DNA of 31,093 bases. Origin: an uncultured Desulfovibrio sp. GTDB taxonomy: Bacteria; Desulfobacterota; Desulfovibrionia; Desulfovibrionales; Desulfovibrionaceae. This document shows positions 7,476 through 15,789 of this stretch, in pieces. Location: NCBI GenBank assembly GCA_900553145.1, contig USCL01000008.1, forward strand, positions 1 through 31,093. Reading direction: 5' to 3'. A model generated the notes under the pieces. It saw nothing but the letters and a program-made list of their open reading frames with translations, did no database searches and had not been told where the DNA came from. The translations under genes were made by a program, and so were the position numbers. The first letter of the stretch is position 1, and each line of letters opens with the position of its first letter.

Positions 7476-10340
7476 TTATTGTTCGTTGCGGCGGCGCAGC
7501 ACGCGGACGGCGGCTACGGCCGACAGGCCGAGGAGCAGGACCAGAAGATCATACGAAGGCGTGGAACCGATGGTGCAGCCGCTGCTGCTTCCGCCGTCGT
7601 CGCTATCCGTCGTCCCGCCGTTGGAAGGCATGGTGCCGGAGCTGCTCACCAGAGAAACGGGGTCAACAATCTTGCCGTCGGATGTGTCGGCGTCAAAGGT
7701 GGCGTCGTTGTCCTTGATGATGAAGAAAGCAATATACTGCTTGTCCATTTCCAGGACGGCATCTTGAGCCAGTGCAACTGTCGGATTCGTGAAGTCGGCG
7801 ATCCACCACTGGCCAGAGGCGGAAGCCATGTTAGCCGACTCGGGGCGTCCGTACTCATAGGCGGTCTTGCCGTTCGCAGCCAGTTTGTACAACTTCAGGG
7901 CGCTGACGGCTTCGCCGTTGCCGAGCAGATTCATCTGGAAGACGGCACTGGAGCCAGCGTCCACCTCTGCCGTAAACGATACGGTACCGAAACGCTTTTC
8001 GCCTACATCCAGAGATGCGTAGTTCTTTTCGGCCGTGGCGTGGTCAATGTACTGGCAGTCGATGATAGTGACATTGGTATCAGAAGCGGGCTGGACATAC
8101 GCGGCACGAAAATCGTTCACAAAGAAGTCCGTGTCGGGCAGCACGCCATGAACGACCCTGTCTCCCACGATGGTGGCGGCTACACGCAGCTTCGCTATGG
8201 TCATCGGTTCAGTCTTTGCAACGTCAAAGATGTTCTTGTCCATGATCACGAAGTCGGCGAGCTTGCCTTCGGCAATGGAGCCGACGCGGTCATCCACCTT
8301 ATTCTGGTATGCAGGAGCGATGGTGACGGCGCGGAGAGCCTGAAGCGTATTGACGCGCTGGTCATACGTCCAGAAGTCACGGGTTTCGGTATCGGTAATG
8401 CGGGCTTTGTATTGTACCTTAGCGTTTACGTCCTTGCCGGTGCCGTTCACTTCGAGGTTTTCCTGATTCAGTGCGGCGAGGGCATCGCCGGAGAAGCGGG
8501 TTACGCCGGACTGAATGCTGCGCAAGGGCGAAATCGGAGTCACGAACGTGTCGTTATGGAACGAGTAGGGCAGGTCATAGGCTTCCGCCCAGCCAGCGGG
8601 ACTCATGTTGTAGGCGCGGCCGGGACCGAAGAACTTGTTGGTATGGCGATAGCCGTAGAAATAGGTGTGGTTGTTGAAGAACGAAATGAAGTTATTCTGG
8701 GCCCTCATCAGCTCGGGGAGGTTGCCGTTGGACAGTTTGCCGCCGAGGGTCGTATCTATATTGCCATCCTTGAAGGCCCCATCAAGATCTTCATACATGT
8801 CGGACGTACCGGCGAGGCCCGCATAGTCGCCCATCAAACGCTGGATGTGCTGACGTTCCACGGTCTGACCGTGAATGGACGTGTGGCGGGTATCCTTGAC
8901 TTTAGGGTACATGCTTACAACATTTTCAAGGGCGGTTACCCATGCTTCAGCGGTGGCGGAACCGTTGGTATGGGTCTCCGTACTCTGGCCATACTTGTGG
9001 AAGATGCTGATGACGTGGGTCAGGCCCTCGGTGGTGTAGTACCGTGTGCCGGGGAGTCCGTTGAAATAACCAGCCTTGTCGAAGCTGTCTTCGGCGGTGT
9101 AGTCGCCCCAGTCGTAGTAGCCGGGCTTCTTCATCCACGCGGTATATCCCTGAGGAGATCCGTCACCGAGAATTTTCCACGCGCCGAGCATAATGCGGTT
9201 TTCAGGGAGATCCGCCTCAAGTACGGAAGCATAGGAAGGGTCGAGCTGTTCGTAGGGAATTCCCATGCCGGGTTTGGAGTACATGACGACAGGCAAAGAC
9301 GTAATGTCCGAACCAATGGGCAGCGCATTGGAACCATTCGTATAATATTCCTGAATGCCGTCGTCGGTAGTACCGTCGTTGGTCCAGCCCAGAGCGGCGC
9401 GGCTCATCCAGCCATACATATCTCGCGTGGTGCCGTAGTATCCCATGGGATGGAAGGCAAGGCGGATGCTCAGGGTGTCCTTGAGCAAAGCTTTTTGGAA
9501 AACAGGGATTTCCTGTACGACGGGAGTGGTGCCGCTGTCGCCGGTTGTAACGCCAGCCGCAGCGTAGACCTGATTGGCGCGGGAAACATTCAGGAGAGGA
9601 TCGGATGTTACCTTTAGAGGGACAAGGGCCATAGCATCCCCCTCAAGCAAAAGTCCGGTAGGCTTCCCGTCCTTGTCCTTGACCAGCCCTTCTGTCTGGT
9701 TGCTTCCGTCAATCCCGTAGAGTTCCAGCGCTGCAGAATTGGCGACGGACATGTGGCCGGAAATGTGTCTGACCAGAATAGGATGCTCGGAGCTGGCCTT
9801 GTCAAGGTCATATCTGGTGGGATGAACCTGCTCGAGCAGTTGTGTATCGTCGTAGTTGTCGCCGACGATAGGCTGACCGGGAGGCGTGACTTTCGCTTTG
9901 TTGGCAAGCGCTTCAATCAGCTTGTCCATGCTGTTGACAGTACCATCAAGCAACGGGCTATTCAGATTGACTTTATAAAGATCGCTTTCACCCTGCTGGG
10001 GAAAGTGACCGTGGCCATCCACAAAACCGGGGAGCATGGTTTTCCCGCGCAGGTCAACGATCTTATTGACATTGGCAACACTGAGAAAACCCTTGCTCTC
10101 TGCGTCCGCCTTGGATCCGGCAAAGATGATTTTGCCGTTAAGGGTGGCGACGACGTCAACAGTTCTGGCATCGTTGCCCTCTCTCGCTTCGGCTGCGGTT
10201 TCCGTAACGGTATAGATTTTACCGTTGTGGTAGACCGTATCGGCAATTTTGTCCGCAGCGTACAGCTGCATGCCGCCGCCAAGGATCATCGTTACAGCCG
10301 CCGCGAATGACAACGCCTGTTTCCTGATCTGCTTTTTCAT
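7476..10340 (-). CDS. Exported YtcJ-like amidohydrolase with C-terminal sorting tail (paralog 1)
   Basis: A 954-aa metal-dependent hydrolase of the Amidohydro_3 (YtcJ/AepA-like) family; the substrate is unknown. A Sec signal occupies residues 1-29 (cleavage likely after LYA). The metal-binding HxH is H110 and H112 in PGFVDGHGHF. Later family motifs include HISGHM, DGSPQGYTAWM, THTNGSATAEAW, RHTSIHGQ and the C-terminal GSIAEGKLADFVIMD. An extra beta-type region of about 150 residues follows the barrel. The last 37 residues have a Ser-rich linker, Gly-Cys, a hydrophobic helix and VLRRRNEQ, as in Synergist/MYXO-CTERM anchors. It is a tandem paralog of the next gene upstream (roughly two-thirds identical by eye). 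Where that paralog has GWNYDDT, this one has GDNYDDT. GAGAGG precedes the ATG. Confidence 0.88.
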   Translation of the reverse strand: MKKQIRKQALSFAAAVTMILGGGMQLYAADKIADTVYHNGKIYTVTETAAEAREGNDARTVDVVATLNGKIIFAGSKADAESKGFLSVANVNKIVDLRGKTMLPGFVDGHGHFPQQGESDLYKVNLNSPLLDGTVNSMDKLIEALANKAKVTPPGQPIVGDNYDDTQLLEQVHPTRYDLDKASSEHPILVRHISGHMSVANSAALELYGIDGSNQTEGLVKDKDGKPTGLLLEGDAMALVPLKVTSDPLLNVSRANQVYAAAGVTTGDSGTTPVVQEIPVFQKALLKDTLSIRLAFHPMGYYGTTRDMYGWMSRAALGWTNDGTTDDGIQEYYTNGSNALPIGSDITSLPVVMYSKPGMGIPYEQLDPSYASVLEADLPENRIMLGAWKILGDGSPQGYTAWMKKPGYYDWGDYTAEDSFDKAGYFNGLPGTRYYTTEGLTHVISIFHKYGQSTETHTNGSATAEAWVTALENVVSMYPKVKDTRHTSIHGQTVERQHIQRLMGDYAGLAGTSDMYEDLDGAFKDGNIDTTLGGKLSNGNLPELMRAQNNFISFFNNHTYFYGYRHTNKFFGPGRAYNMSPAGWAEAYDLPYSFHNDTFVTPISPLRSIQSGVTRFSGDALAALNQENLEVNGTGKDVNAKVQYKARITDTETRDFWTYDQRVNTLQALRAVTIAPAYQNKVDDRVGSIAEGKLADFVIMDKNIFDVAKTEPMTIAKLRVAATIVGDRVVHGVLPDTDFFVNDFRAAYVQPASDTNVTIIDCQYIDHATAEKNYASLDVGEKRFGTVSFTAEVDAGSSAVFQMNLLGNGEAVSALKLYKLAANGKTAYEYGRPESANMASASGQWWIADFTNPTVALAQDAVLEMDKQYIAFFIIKDNDATFDADTSDGKIVDPVSLVSSSGTMPSNGGTTDSDDGGSSSGCTIGSTPSYDLLVLLLGLSAVAAVRVLRRRNEQ
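7483..7596. repeat. 114-bp perfect repeat, copy 1 (sorting-tail coding region)
   Basis: These 114 bases are identical, without a mismatch, to 10447-10560. They encode the Ser-rich linker, Gly-Cys motif, hydrophobic helix and Arg cluster of amidohydrolase 1. The flanking coding DNA is clearly diverged between the two genes. Confidence 0.95.
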
Positions 10341-10410
10341 GAAACGCCCCTCTCTAGTTAAAAGACAAAAACGCTCTATTCCTATTCTGTCGAACTGCTC
10401 ATTTATGAAT

Positions 10411-10435
10411 CCGCCCCGGGCGGAACCCGGGGCGG
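10411..10435 (-). terminator. GC-rich hairpin downstream of amidohydrolase 2
   Basis: A perfect 10-bp stem pairs 10411-10420 with 10426-10435 around a 5-base loop, starting 8 bases past the stop of amidohydrolase 2. No T run follows on the minus strand, so it may be a pause site, attenuator or mRNA 3'-end stabiliser rather than a complete terminator. The remaining 70 bases up to amidohydrolase 1 show no convincing promoter. Confidence 0.5.
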
Positions 10436-10442
10436 GATGTAA

Positions 10443-13265
10443 TTAATCGTTGCGGCGGCGCAGCACGCGGACGGCGGCTACGGCCGACAGGCCGAGGAGC
10501 AGGACCAGAAGATCATACGAAGGCGTGGAACCGATGGTGCAGCCGCTGCTGCTTCCGCCGCCGTTATCCTTGTAGGCATGATCAGCCGTACCGCCGTTGG
10601 TGGGCAGCGTACCGCTGGTAGAAACCAAGGATACGGGATCGACGATGACGCCATCGGTCGTATCTGCGTCAAAGGTGGCGTCGTTATCACGAATGATAAA
10701 GAACGCTACGTAGGTCTTGTCTTTTTCCAGAATGGTGTCGCTGGGCAGGGCGACGGTGGGGTTGTCGAATGAACCGATCCACCACTGGCCGGAGGCCGAG
10801 GCCATTTCGCTGGCCGAGGGACGACCGTAGGTATATTCGGTCTTGGAGTTAGCGGCTAGTTTGTACAACTTGAGCGCGTCGACCTTTTCCCCGTTGCCGA
10901 GGAAATCCATTTGGAAGATCACGCTGGAGCCAGCTTCAACTTCGGCTGTGAAGGAATAGGTACCGAAACGCTTTTCGTTGGCTTCGAGAGACGCGTATTC
11001 CTTTTCGGCTGTGGCGTCGTCGATGAGTCGGCTGTCCATCATAGTGACGACTGCATCAAGAGACGGCTGATCGTAGCCTGCGTAAACCTTACTGGCGAAG
11101 CTCTTGGTATCCGGAAGGAAGCCATACACGACGTCATCGCCCACGATGGTGGTAGCCACGCGCATCTTAGCAATGCGAAGAGGCTCGGAGTTGGCCACAT
11201 CTATGATATCTTCATCCAAAATGACGAAGTCGGCGAGCTTACCTTCCTCGATGGAGCCAAGGCGATCTTCAACCTTATTCTGGTAAGCGGGAGTAATGGT
11301 ATTGGCGCGGATGGCCTGAAGGGGGTTGATGCGCTGATCATAGGTCCAGAACGCACGAGTTTCAGTATCGGTGATGCGTTCCTTGTATTGAGCAGTGGCG
11401 TCCAGATCCTTACCTTCGCCGTTTACCGTGAGGTTTTTTTGGCCAAGCGAAGCGATCGCGTCGCCGGAAACGCGGGTCACAGCGGACTGGATACTGCGCA
11501 GGGGCGAGATGGGCGTGATGGTTGTATCATTATGGAAGGTATACCGCTGACCATAGGCTTCGCTCCAACCGGCGGGGCTCATGTTGTAAGCGCGGCCGGG
11601 ACCGAAGAACTGGTTGGTATGGCGATAGCCGTAGAAGTAAGTGTGGTTGTCAAAATAGGAGTTGACGGTGTTTTGGGCCTCCATGAGTTCGGGCAGGTTG
11701 CCAGCGGGCAACTTGCCGCCCATGGTCAGATCGACCTTACCGTCTTTGTACGCGCCGGTCAGGTCGTGGTACATGTGAGCTGTCGCCTCAAGATTTTCAT
11801 AATGTCCGGAGAGGCGTTCCACATGCTGACGTTCCATGGTTTGGCCGTGGATAGACGTATGGCGGGTGTCCTTGACATTAGGATAGGTGGCGACGGCGTC
11901 CTCAATTGCGGACACGTAGGCCTCGGCGGCTGCGGAACCATTGGTGTGGACCTCTACGCTCTGGCCCTCGGCGTGGAAGAGTTTGATAAGATCGGCGAGC
12001 ACGTCGGGAGCGATGTTCTGCGTGCCAGCAAGGCCGATGAAGTAATCCGACTTTTCGAAGCTGTCTTTTGCCGTATAATCTTTCCAGTCATAATAGCCCG
12101 GGGACTTCATCCACGCGGTGTATCCCTGCGGAGAACCGTCAAAGAGGAGCTTGTAGGCACCGAGCATAAGATAATCGGAAGGCAGATTGGCGGGGACTTC
12201 TGTGTTGCCGATGTTCCAGCTTGTGATGTCATCGCCAACCTTGGCCGCGTCGGTGGCGTCCGAGAATTTGCCATCACCGGTGTCCTTCCAGCCCATGGCC
12301 TTACGGTTGGTTGCCCCCATGGCGTCGATAACGGTGCCATTAGGCAGAGCATAGCCATAGTAGCCAAGCGGATGAACGAGGACACGGAGATAAAGTTGGT
12401 TGGAGTCTAGGGTATTTTGGAATGCGGGAATTTGCTGTGCCTGTGCGCCGCCACAGTCGGCAGTCGTTACGCCTGCCGCCGCATAAACCTGTGATGCCCG
12501 GGCAATACCAGAGTTCTCGTTGGTTTCGAGTTCACTGGAAAGGGAAACGAGACCCATGGCTTTCGTTTCGAAGAGTACACCGGTGGGCTCTCCGGAGGCG
12601 TCCTTTTCAACGCCCTCCGTCGTTGTTGCGGAGGTTACATTATATTTTTGCAGCGCAAGCGAGTTGGCCGCCCCCATATGGCCGGAGATGTGCGAAACGT
12701 AGATAGGATGGGTGGTGCTGGCCTTGTCCAGATCGTGGCGGGTAGGGTGGCGCTGCTCAGCAAGCTGCGTATCGTCGTAGTTCCAGCCGATAATTGGGCT
12801 GCCAGCGGGAAGGGTTTCGGCCTTCTTGCGCAGCTCCTCGATGAGCTTATCCATCGTGTCCACGGTGCCGTCGAGCAGCGGACTGTTCAGGTTGACCTTA
12901 TAGAGGTCGCTAGTACCTTGTCCCGGGAAGTGCCCGTGGCCGTCAACGAAGCCGGGCAGCATGGTCTTGCCGCGCAGATCGACAATTTTGTTGACCTTGC
13001 TCTCGTCAAGATATCCCTGAGCCTTGGCATCCGCTTCCGAACCGACAAAAACGATTTTGCCGTTTAGAGTTGCAACGACATCAACTTTTTTTGCATTTTT
13101 AGTATCTTTAGCTTCTTGGACGGTTTCCGTAATGGTGTAAATTTTACCATTGTGATACACCGTATCAGCGATTTTGTCAGCAGCGAACAACTGCATGCCG
13201 CCTCCAAGAATCATAGCCATGGCCGCCGCGAAAGACAGTGCTTGTTTTCTTACACCGTTTTTCAT
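10443..13265 (-). CDS. Exported YtcJ-like amidohydrolase with C-terminal sorting tail (paralog 2)
   Basis: A 940-aa paralog of the downstream amidohydrolase with the same architecture: signal peptide to about residue 29, metal-binding HxH (H110, H112) in PGFVDGHGHF, the GWNYDDT motif usual for this family, HISGHM, DGSPQGYTAWM, VHTNGSAAAEAY, RHTSIHGQ, GSIEEGKLADFVILD, then a C-terminal beta region and the Gly-Cys/hydrophobic/Arg tail. The frame is open 35 codons further upstream, but the start is set at 13265 because a strong AGGAGGAG site lies 5 bases before it and the signal peptide begins there. The substrate is unknown; relatives hydrolyse cyclic amides, N-acyl or carbamate bonds. Its mRNA leader holds an 11-bp inverted repeat. 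Confidence 0.88.
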   Translation of the reverse strand: MKNGVRKQALSFAAAMAMILGGGMQLFAADKIADTVYHNGKIYTITETVQEAKDTKNAKKVDVVATLNGKIVFVGSEADAKAQGYLDESKVNKIVDLRGKTMLPGFVDGHGHFPGQGTSDLYKVNLNSPLLDGTVDTMDKLIEELRKKAETLPAGSPIIGWNYDDTQLAEQRHPTRHDLDKASTTHPIYVSHISGHMGAANSLALQKYNVTSATTTEGVEKDASGEPTGVLFETKAMGLVSLSSELETNENSGIARASQVYAAAGVTTADCGGAQAQQIPAFQNTLDSNQLYLRVLVHPLGYYGYALPNGTVIDAMGATNRKAMGWKDTGDGKFSDATDAAKVGDDITSWNIGNTEVPANLPSDYLMLGAYKLLFDGSPQGYTAWMKSPGYYDWKDYTAKDSFEKSDYFIGLAGTQNIAPDVLADLIKLFHAEGQSVEVHTNGSAAAEAYVSAIEDAVATYPNVKDTRHTSIHGQTMERQHVERLSGHYENLEATAHMYHDLTGAYKDGKVDLTMGGKLPAGNLPELMEAQNTVNSYFDNHTYFYGYRHTNQFFGPGRAYNMSPAGWSEAYGQRYTFHNDTTITPISPLRSIQSAVTRVSGDAIASLGQKNLTVNGEGKDLDATAQYKERITDTETRAFWTYDQRINPLQAIRANTITPAYQNKVEDRLGSIEEGKLADFVILDEDIIDVANSEPLRIAKMRVATTIVGDDVVYGFLPDTKSFASKVYAGYDQPSLDAVVTMMDSRLIDDATAEKEYASLEANEKRFGTYSFTAEVEAGSSVIFQMDFLGNGEKVDALKLYKLAANSKTEYTYGRPSASEMASASGQWWIGSFDNPTVALPSDTILEKDKTYVAFFIIRDNDATFDADTTDGVIVDPVSLVSTSGTLPTNGGTADHAYKDNGGGSSSGCTIGSTPSYDLLVLLLGLSAVAAVRVLRRRND
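10447..10560. repeat. 114-bp perfect repeat, copy 2 (sorting-tail coding region)
   Basis: Identical base for base to 7483-7596. It encodes the C-terminal anchor of amidohydrolase 2 up to the penultimate codons. The identity ends abruptly at the Ser/Gly linker, where the two genes differ by an insertion. Confidence 0.95.
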
Positions 13266-13302
13266 GAATGCTCCTCCTGTGAAAAGTTGGCAGTGCCGGA
13301 CG

Positions 13303-13344
13303 CGTTCCTGTTGGTTCCTTTCCCTGTTTCGGACAACAGGAACG
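13303..13344 (-). promoter_or_regulatory. Inverted repeat with competing hairpins in the leader of amidohydrolase 2
   Basis: An 11-bp perfect inverted repeat pairs 13303-13313 with 13334-13344 around a 20-base loop. A second, mutually exclusive 6-bp hairpin can form between 13323-13328 and 13335-13340, which uses the same right arm. The element lies 38 to 79 bases before the start codon. It could be a protein operator or an RNA switch. No effector can be named from sequence. Confidence 0.4.
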
Positions 13345-13368
13345 TGTTTTCCCCGGATTGCGGATAAC

Positions 13369-13407
13369 AAAAAGACCAGCGATGCGTTTTACGCATGCCG
13401 GCCTTTT
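13369..13407 (-). terminator. Bidirectional-looking terminator hairpin
   Basis: A stem with a perfect 6-bp top (13382-13387 with 13391-13396) and an imperfect lower part is followed by TTTTT on the minus strand and TTTT on the plus strand. It lies between the ribosomal operon end and the amidohydrolase leader and should insulate the two. Confidence 0.55.
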
Positions 13408-13453
13408 CATTCGGAAGGGTAGAGTGCTTGATCTTGGAAGGGAGAATAGAAAA

Positions 13454-13482
13454 ACGGCATTCCTTAAACAAGGGAATGCCGT
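13454..13482 (-). terminator. Rho-independent terminator
   Basis: A perfect 10-bp stem (13454-13463 with 13473-13482) is followed on the minus strand by TTTTTC. It is the strongest terminator in the 444-bp gene-free stretch between rplQ and amidohydrolase 2 and probably ends the long ribosomal transcript about 230 bases after rplQ. Confidence 0.7.
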
Positions 13483-13522
13483 ACAAAGATGCTGAAGGAT
13501 TGTAGCGGGAAGCTATGCTAGA

Positions 13523-13558
<36 letters not shown>

Positions 13559-13612
13559 TCCTTCAGAGAGCCCTCTTCCCCGGGAAAGTTCCCCTTCGTC
13601 CCAACACCACGA

Positions 13613-13639
13613 AAGGCCGTCTGAAACTCAGACGGCCTT
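13613..13639 (-). terminator. Perfect 12-bp hairpin downstream of rplQ
   Basis: Bases 13613-13624 pair perfectly with 13628-13639 around a 3-base loop. On the minus strand the stem is followed by only TTTC, so it may be a weak terminator or a 3'-end stabiliser for the alpha operon transcript. It is the first of three hairpins reached after rplQ. Confidence 0.55.
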
Positions 13640-13709
13640 CCATATTCTCACCTGCGCACAGGAAGAATCAGTCAATCATTCCGCCGAAGCGGGCCGGTGT
13701 GAGCCGGAC

Positions 13710-14093
13710 TTAGTTCTTTTCAGCCGCAGCTTCAGGCTGGCGGGTGAATTCGAGGATCGCCATGGGAGCACAGTCGCCCTTACGGGGAAGCGCCATCTTG
13801 GTGATCCGGGTGTAGCCGCCGGGAACGCCGGCGAACACGGGAGCGACCACGTCGAAGAGACGCTGCACGAGCTGGTGGTCGTTCAGGGTTTCATAGGCCA
13901 GACGGCGGGAGTGCAGGTCGTTGCGAAGGGCCAAGGTGATCAGAGGTTCCACCACCCGGCGCAGTTCTTTGGCCTTCACTTCCGTCGTGCGGATCTTGCC
14001 GTAAGTGATCATCGCGCAAGCCATGTTGCGGAACAGAGCCTTGCGATGCGAAGGCGTTCTGCCGAGCTTTTTGCCGGAATTGCTATGCCTCAT
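13710..14093 (-). CDS. rplQ: Large ribosomal subunit protein bL17
   Basis: A 127-aa protein beginning MRHSNSGKKLGRTPSHRKAL, the invariant bL17 start, with FDVVAPVFAGVPGGYTRITK in the conserved core. It is the last gene of the alpha operon and overlaps the end of rpoA by 11 bp, so its translation is probably coupled to rpoA. The short alanine/glutamate tail (AAAEKN) is ordinary. It is followed by three successive hairpins on the minus strand. Confidence 0.97.
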   Translation of the reverse strand: MRHSNSGKKLGRTPSHRKALFRNMACAMITYGKIRTTEVKAKELRRVVEPLITLALRNDLHSRRLAYETLNDHQLVQRLFDVVAPVFAGVPGGYTRITKMALPRKGDCAPMAILEFTRQPEAAAEKN

Positions 14094-15126
14094 GGTGTTG
14101 TTTCCTCTTCCATTCCTGATATTTCTTCTCGAAGTTGTCGATCTTCATGCCGAAATCGAGTCCCATGCTTTCGAGCACGGCCTTGATTTCGTCAAGGGAC
14201 TTCTTCCCAAAGTTCTTCGTCTTCAGCATTTCGGCTTCGGGCCGCTGCACCAGTTCGCCCACAGTGGCGATGTTGGCGCTGCGCAGGCAGTTGGTCGCCC
14301 GCACGGACAGCTCAAGCTCATCGATACCCTTGAAGAGGTTATCGTTGATGTCGGCGCTGCCGCCGCCTTCCCCTCCGCTTTCGCCGGAGATGCGTTCATC
14401 AAAACTGATGAAGACCGAAATCTGATCTTTGATGATCTTAGCGCTGTAGGCGATGGCGTCTTCAGGAATAACTGAACCGTCCGTCCACACTTCAAGAATC
14501 AGCTTGTCGTAGTTGGTCATCTGGCCCACGCGGGCCTGTTCCACGGTATACGCCACCTTGCGCACGGGAGAGAAGCTCGCGTCCAGCTTGATAAGCCCGA
14601 TCGTGTCCGGAAGACCTTCGTGCATATCAGCGGGCACGTAGCCCTTGCCCATGCGCACCTCGAACTCCATGCTGAGCTCCATGTCTTCGGTGAGGGTCGC
14701 GATGTGCAGTTCCGGGTTCAAGACTTCCACATTGGCGTTGGTCATGATATCCGCGGCTGTCACCGGGCCTTTCTTTGACACGGAAAGCGTCAGATGCTGG
14801 GGCTCGTCAGTCGTCATACCCAAGCGAACCTGTTTGATATTCAGGATAACATCCGTAATATCTTCCAGCACTCCGGGGATGGTGGTAAACTCATGCTGCA
14901 CGCCGGAGATCTTCACAGCCACGAAGGCTGCGCCCTGAAGGGACGAAAGCAGTACCCGACGCAAGGCATTGCCGATGGTGACCCCATAACCGCGTTCGAG
15001 AGGTTCGTAGGTGAACTTCCCGTACATGGTATCGCTGGGATCGCTGTCGCACACAATCTGTTCCGGCCGAACGAGTTTGGCCCAGTTGCGTGAATTGATA
15101 AGCCTGTTGCCTTGTCTGAAGAGCAT
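14083..15126 (-). CDS. rpoA: DNA-directed RNA polymerase subunit alpha
   Basis: A 347-aa subunit that dimerises to start RNA polymerase assembly and contacts UP elements and activators. The N-terminal domain carries GYGVTIGNALRRVLLSSL and the C-terminal domain carries the helix-hairpin-helix region LSVRATNCLRSANIATVGEL and KSLDEIKAVLESMGL. The linker between domains has a Gly/Ser/Glu-rich stretch near residues 245-255 (SGESGGEGGGSAD). The start ATG has only a weak G-rich site. It lies 12 bp after rpsD. Confidence 0.98.
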   Translation of the reverse strand: MLFRQGNRLINSRNWAKLVRPEQIVCDSDPSDTMYGKFTYEPLERGYGVTIGNALRRVLLSSLQGAAFVAVKISGVQHEFTTIPGVLEDITDVILNIKQVRLGMTTDEPQHLTLSVSKKGPVTAADIMTNANVEVLNPELHIATLTEDMELSMEFEVRMGKGYVPADMHEGLPDTIGLIKLDASFSPVRKVAYTVEQARVGQMTNYDKLILEVWTDGSVIPEDAIAYSAKIIKDQISVFISFDERISGESGGEGGGSADINDNLFKGIDELELSVRATNCLRSANIATVGELVQRPEAEMLKTKNFGKKSLDEIKAVLESMGLDFGMKIDNFEKKYQEWKRKQHHEA

Positions 15127-15138
15127 GTAAGCCCCCGC

Positions 15139-15765
15139 TTATTTGGAGTAGAGCTCGACGATGAGGTGCTCGTTGATGGGGAACTGAATGTCGTCGCGCT
15201 GCGGCAGTGCTTTCACAATACCCTTGAAGTTGGGAGCGTCCACTTCCAGCCAGGAGGGGCAGCCACGACGGGCCACGGCTTCCTGAGCTTCGGCGAGAAC
15301 AGGGATGGTCCTGCTCTTTTCGGGAACTTCAACGCTGTCGCCAACCTTCACCTGAAGGGAAGGAATGGTGACCTTATGACCGTTCAGCGTAAACACGCCG
15401 TGGCGGACCAACTGACGGGCCTGAGTCCGGGAGTTGGCAAAGCCGAGGCGATACACAACGTTGTCCAGGCGGCGTTCGAGGAAAGCGAGCAGGTTCGCGC
15501 CGGTCACGCCCTTCGCCATATCGGCGTGGACGAAGTAACCGTGGAACTGCTTTTCCAGAACGCCGTAAACGCGACGCACCTTCTGCTTTTCACGCAGCTG
15601 GACGGCGTAGTCGCTCAGTTTTTTACGGGCGCGGCCATGCTGACCGGGCGCGTAGGGGCGGCGGTCAAAGGCGCACTTGTCGGTGAAGCAACGGTCGCCC
15701 TTCAACAAGAGCTTCGTGCCTTCACGACGGCACAAACGACATTTGGCATCATTATATTTGGCCAA
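15139..15765 (-). CDS. rpsD: Small ribosomal subunit protein uS4, zinc-binding form
   Basis: A 208-aa 16S rRNA-binding assembly protein. The N-terminus holds a four-cysteine zinc motif (C9, C12, C26, C31) and the S4 RNA-binding domain is near residues 95-160 (RLDNVVYRLGFANSRTQARQLV). The start codon is TTG (15763-15765): AGGAGG lies 8 bases before it and the next residues AKYNDAKC match the family start. In E. coli S4 is the alpha operon repressor; whether that holds here cannot be seen. It sits between rpsK and rpoA. Confidence 0.97.
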   Translation of the reverse strand: MAKYNDAKCRLCRREGTKLLLKGDRCFTDKCAFDRRPYAPGQHGRARKKLSDYAVQLREKQKVRRVYGVLEKQFHGYFVHADMAKGVTGANLLAFLERRLDNVVYRLGFANSRTQARQLVRHGVFTLNGHKVTIPSLQVKVGDSVEVPEKSRTIPVLAEAQEAVARRGCPSWLEVDAPNFKGIVKALPQRDDIQFPINEHLIVELYSK

Positions 15766-15789
15766 GGCGGTGTCCTCCTGTGAGCGCGA

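Noticed and set aside
7452..9617. A 721-codon open frame on the plus strand opposite amidohydrolase 1.
   Set aside because: It lies fully antisense to a well-supported enzyme with family motifs, has no recognisable domain and is expected from the GC-rich third-position bias.
13613..13639. The hairpin arm contains AGGCCGTCTGAA, identical to a Neisseriaceae DNA-uptake sequence dialect.
   Set aside because: Only one hairpin shows it and the rest of the window does not look neisserial. It is most simply a chance match in a terminator stem; a genome-wide count would be needed to revive the idea.
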